Origin: Calonectria ilicicola
Lineage: Eukaryota; Ascomycota; Sordariomycetes; Hypocreales; Nectriaceae
Reading direction: 5' to 3'
Length of the DNA: 64,000 nt
Assembly: GCA_020809705.1 (NCBI GenBank)
Contig: CP085832.1
Coordinates: 1,736,001 to 1,800,000 of the forward strand
Below the pieces are notes generated by a model. That model was not told the DNA's origin, searched no databases, and saw only the letters and a program-made list of their open reading frames with translations. A program made the translations under genes and the position numbers. This document shows positions 61,410 through 64,000 of the stretch, in pieces (within the stretch, counting starts at the first letter, position 1; every line of letters begins with the position of its first letter).

Positions 61410-61874
61410 GCCCACAGGCACCTTATTATCCAATTTCTGCTCGAAATATTAAGAGACGGAGATGCCTACAAAGCAGTTACGGGCGCCGGTTACCGTGATA
61501 TTCTGCCAAGCAGTGCTGATTGGCTTCGTTTACGGTGCTATCCAGTCAACAAAGTCTCATGCCGTCCGTTCCACGCTGGCCTTGGCGAAATAGAGGCTCG
61601 AGGGTTGCTGCCAAAGAGCCAATCGGAACAACCCACTGATTGCCTTGGATCCCCCTATAGGGCCTGCTTGCAGTCATGCCAATGCTCTGGTAAAATTGTA
61701 AATGGAGCAGGGATAGGGGGCTTTGGCCCAATATTAGCTTTCTGGAAGCTTGCTCGTCGCTGCGACGAATTTGCAGCCGATGGAGCTTACGACGCTCTTA
61801 GAGTCGCCAATCGCTTCAACTTCCGGGCCCTCGGCTCAGACAGTTCGCGTATCTTTGACTTTGCTCGTGCATAA
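61410..61874 (+). other. 154-codon open frame without a start codon
   Basis: The frame is open from just after a TAG at 61407-61409 to a TAA at 61872-61874, with no in-frame ATG. The predicted sequence includes FLLEILRDGDAYKAVTGAGY, a Cys-rich patch (CLGSPYRACLQSCQCSG) and FWKLARRCDEFAADGAYDAL. It may be the last exon of a gene whose first exon I cannot place (a CACAG acceptor-like site ends at 61416), a decayed gene, or chance. I do not recognise it. Confidence 0.25.
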
Positions 61875-62161
61875 GGCGTTGGGCGCCGTCGTGGAGTGTG
61901 GGTGTATGCCGATGTCGCATTAAACCGGGGCAATTCATAGCATTGGGCTACATAGTGCGTCCCCGCCCAGTGTACTTTTGGGATATTTGTTAAGCTTCAA
62001 TTTCATTACAAGCTTCTTCATTACTACGTCTGCTGTTTATCTATTACACGTGGTGTCTTTGCATTATTTAAAAAATTTTCTTTCTGGATCAAACCAGAAT
62101 GACTGTGACAATGATGTCTCCTTTTTTTCTTCTGACATGGTCTTAGGTCTCCAATATTTAA
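61875..62161. other. short spacer
   Basis: AT-rich sequence 3' of the membrane-protein gene; no feature is seen. Confidence 0.5.
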
Positions 62162-63244
62162 TCATAGGAGATACTCTAAGCCCATGGTGAACAACCTGAT
62201 GACTCGATCCAGAATGAAACGCACACCCATAGTCAGAAAGATTGTTGCGAAAATACCCGAAAACCGTGCGATTGTGACTGTTACTGCGTCCTCGAAGCCA
62301 AGAAATTGACGCACTCGACGTTCCAATTTCACCAGAGTACCATATAACTTGGGGTGCGTGTTCTCGGAGGCTTTGAGAAGGTCAACAACACGGGCTAGGA
62401 ACTGATGGACCTCAGAATAAGGCTCGAAAAGCTGCCATGGCGATGATTCTCCGATAAGAAAGCGCATCTGATTAAAAGGACTAGGAAATTCTCCCGGTAA
62501 ACCCAAGTTCTCTGTCCTTATTGGGAGCTCAATAATGCGGACGGTCACAGTCTCATACTTTGGAGTTGGATCAATGTCTTCGTCTTCCTCGGTCCACTCT
62601 TCGGGCTCCATAGAAAGCGGCTCAGTCGTGAAGTGGATGAGAGCTGGTCCTCTGGTCCTCCATGAGGAACACAAATAACTGTACGGGCAGGAAATGTAAG
62701 AAAGGTTTGCGTTAGCAATCGTCGGGTTGGCGTGTTGGTATTGGACGAGTTCCTGGAAACCTCTGTCCCACTCATCTACGAGCACTTCGTCCAAGTGAAA
62801 TGTTTGTGATGAGGCATATATCCAGTGATGCCAGGGTTTTCCCTGCTCCGACTCATCATTTTTTCTAACCAGTCCATCCACAAATGCCAGTACTCTGGAA
62901 TCATGGCCTTCAGGAAAATAGTCATTCTCCGGCCCCCCAAGGTCAAATCGATCCAGGCCAAGTTTCGTCCACCAGTTTGCGGGGTTCCATACTCTGGGGA
63001 CGTGAAACGGTGGAAGTGGTGTGTCGGAAACGCTCAAACCTGTTGAGGTTTTGAGAAGTGCTTCGTAATAGACCGCATCCAAGTCCTGCGCCAGGTAGAG
63101 AGCGCTTTCCTTCGTAGAGCTGATGAGGAAATCGGCGATCAAGACACCTTCGATCAGACCACTTAGAAACGGTAGAAAAGTGGCAGGGAGGGTAATGATG
63201 AAAATAGCCTTGAGCAGGTGCCCGATGGGCCGTAAGAAGCCCAT
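62162..63244 (-). CDS. membrane-anchored hypothetical protein
   Basis: A single exon encodes 360 aa from the ATG at 63244 (MGFLRPIGHLLKAIFIITLP). The frame also has an upstream start at 63373, but that 43-residue extension is leader-like. Hydrophobic segments lie near residues 9-43 and near the C-terminus (FSGIFATIFLTMGVRFILDR), so both ends may be membrane-embedded with a central soluble domain of about 270 residues. That domain has a WNPANWWTKLGLDRFDLGG segment, a CPYSYLCSSW di-cysteine motif and an acidic run (EEWTEEDEDIDP). I recognise no family. Composition and length support a real gene. No intron is needed. Confidence 0.75.
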   Translation of the reverse strand: MGFLRPIGHLLKAIFIITLPATFLPFLSGLIEGVLIADFLISSTKESALYLAQDLDAVYYEALLKTSTGLSVSDTPLPPFHVPRVWNPANWWTKLGLDRFDLGGPENDYFPEGHDSRVLAFVDGLVRKNDESEQGKPWHHWIYASSQTFHLDEVLVDEWDRGFQELVQYQHANPTIANANLSYISCPYSYLCSSWRTRGPALIHFTTEPLSMEPEEWTEEDEDIDPTPKYETVTVRIIELPIRTENLGLPGEFPSPFNQMRFLIGESSPWQLFEPYSEVHQFLARVVDLLKASENTHPKLYGTLVKLERRVRQFLGFEDAVTVTIARFSGIFATIFLTMGVRFILDRVIRLFTMGLEYLL

Positions 63245-63788
63245 CACACTACTAATTCGGCTAAGCCTTATTATAGAAAAAGTTAGTCTCGGTAGCGATT
63301 GACTGAAATGCGGTACAGGAAACTTTTTTTTGGAGGAATTTGCATCGTGAGAGATTGATTGTTGGAAAATCAACAGGATTGGGCCAGGGGGCCCTTGGCA
63401 ATGAACTCATTTGAGCTAGACAACTGTAGGAAACACCCCCTTGTCGCTGCAATGACACACCGCTCCTACTACCCTGTATGAGAAAATCGGAGTGGGTTTT
63501 TATTTTATTGTACGGTAACTCAACCTGTTTGGCCCAAGTCCTAGTTAACTGAGATGAATTTTGGTATTTGGCTTTGATGTTCACTTTTGGTAAGTGAGCT
63601 AAGATTTCGCTTCTTCAATGGGTTCGGGCATTTGTCGAGTGATTTTTGGGTAGTTGAATGAGCAAGACACTGGCAATCAAGTAATGGCACTCTACTGACA
63701 TAAGTGTAAGGCATTAATGTTCAATTCAGTTAGAATTTACAAACCAGTCAATACCGCCAATTAGATCTAATCCATGCCCCCCAAAATA
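63245..63788. other. intergenic region upstream of the membrane-protein gene
   Basis: AT-rich sequence with no gene seen; it holds the promoter of the 62162-63244 gene. Confidence 0.5.
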
Positions 63789-64000
63789 TTAATCCTTAAT
63801 TTTCATTCCATGCAATCCTTTCGTCTGTCCCCATTTCAAAATAAGAGCTTCTTTTTGTTCGATGCTCAGCCCGCGTATTCGACTAAAGTCAACTTCATTT
63901 TTGGGCCAATACCCTCGACCACCGGCCATGTAAATGTCCGATCTTTGCTTCTGAGATCTTGTTATTTCGTATTCGGACCAATTACAATCAGAACGCTGGA
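63789..64000 (-). CDS. partial open frame at the right edge, C-terminal end of an unknown protein
   Basis: The minus-strand frame entering from the right edge is open for 69 codons to a TAA at 63789-63791. It reads in part RSDIYMAGGRGYWPKNEVDF, then SRIRGLSIEQKEALILKWGQ, then a short Lys-rich end. Composition is protein-like, but there is no recognisable domain and the upstream part is outside the window. It could be the last exon of a gene, or a fragment. Confidence 0.4.
   Translation of the reverse strand, partial: QRSDCNWSEYEITRSQKQRSDIYMAGGRGYWPKNEVDFSRIRGLSIEQKEALILKWGQTKGLHGMKIKD

Overview
The window looks like nuclear DNA of a filamentous ascomycete, most likely a Sordariomycete and plausibly Hypocreales. 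Introns are short (about 49-126 nt) with GTRNGT-type donors and CTAAC-type branch sites. The readable proteins are of Pezizomycotina type: DIM-2 DNA methyltransferase, DASH subunit Spc34, Sld2, Lst7/folliculin, SAT4/PTH11-type rhodopsin-domain proteins and a secreted GH18 chitinase. I saw no tRNA, rRNA, CRISPR or intact transposon. Intron-exon models were built by hand from splice signals and phase; transcript ends are unknown.

Layout. 1-713 (-): 5' part of an AT-hook protein, possibly CENP-Q-like. 714-6289: long gene-poor stretch, C/T-rich in its second half. 6290-7345 (+): acidic conserved hypothetical. 9598-10467 (+): spc34. 10627-11319 (-): DSBA-like thioredoxin. 11877-13196 (-): Topors-like RING protein. 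13616-15081 (+): sld2, sharing a 419-bp divergent promoter with the RING gene and two ACGCGT (MCB) elements. 16017-19861 (+): dim-2 homologue with two apparent reading-frame lesions. 20352-23587 (-): triple-AAA CbxX/SpoVK-type ATPase. 23588-36587: about 13 kb with no convincing gene, apart from one doubtful small membrane ORF. 36588-39114 (+): lst7, whose best model has a 12-nt first exon and a 1.1-kb intron. 40558-41988 (-): proteasome rpt3 with four exons. 43862-44536 (+): small four-exon hypothetical. 44537-52211: AT-rich, gene-poor, holding a decayed rhodopsin/SAT4-type gene at about 49.3-50.6 kb. 52212-53903 (-): secreted FAD-linked oxidase, divergent from 54918-56408 (+), an intact six-exon rhodopsin/SAT4 gene. 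57818-59455 (-): GH18 chitinase with an embedded chitin-binding module. 59456-62161: gene-poor. 62162-63244 (-): membrane-anchored hypothetical. 63789-64000 (-): partial open frame at the edge.

Function. The left 23 kb is rich in chromosome-biology genes (kinetochore, replication initiation, cytosine methylation). The middle holds TORC1-branch and proteasome housekeeping genes. The right third is accessory: AT-rich DNA, receptor-like membrane proteins, a secreted oxidase and a chitinase, typical of environment- or host-facing fungal regions. The most notable points are the broken frame of the DNA methyltransferase gene and the decayed receptor gene with C-to-T-type lesions. Together they raise the question whether this genome still runs a DIM-2 / RIP-type silencing pathway.
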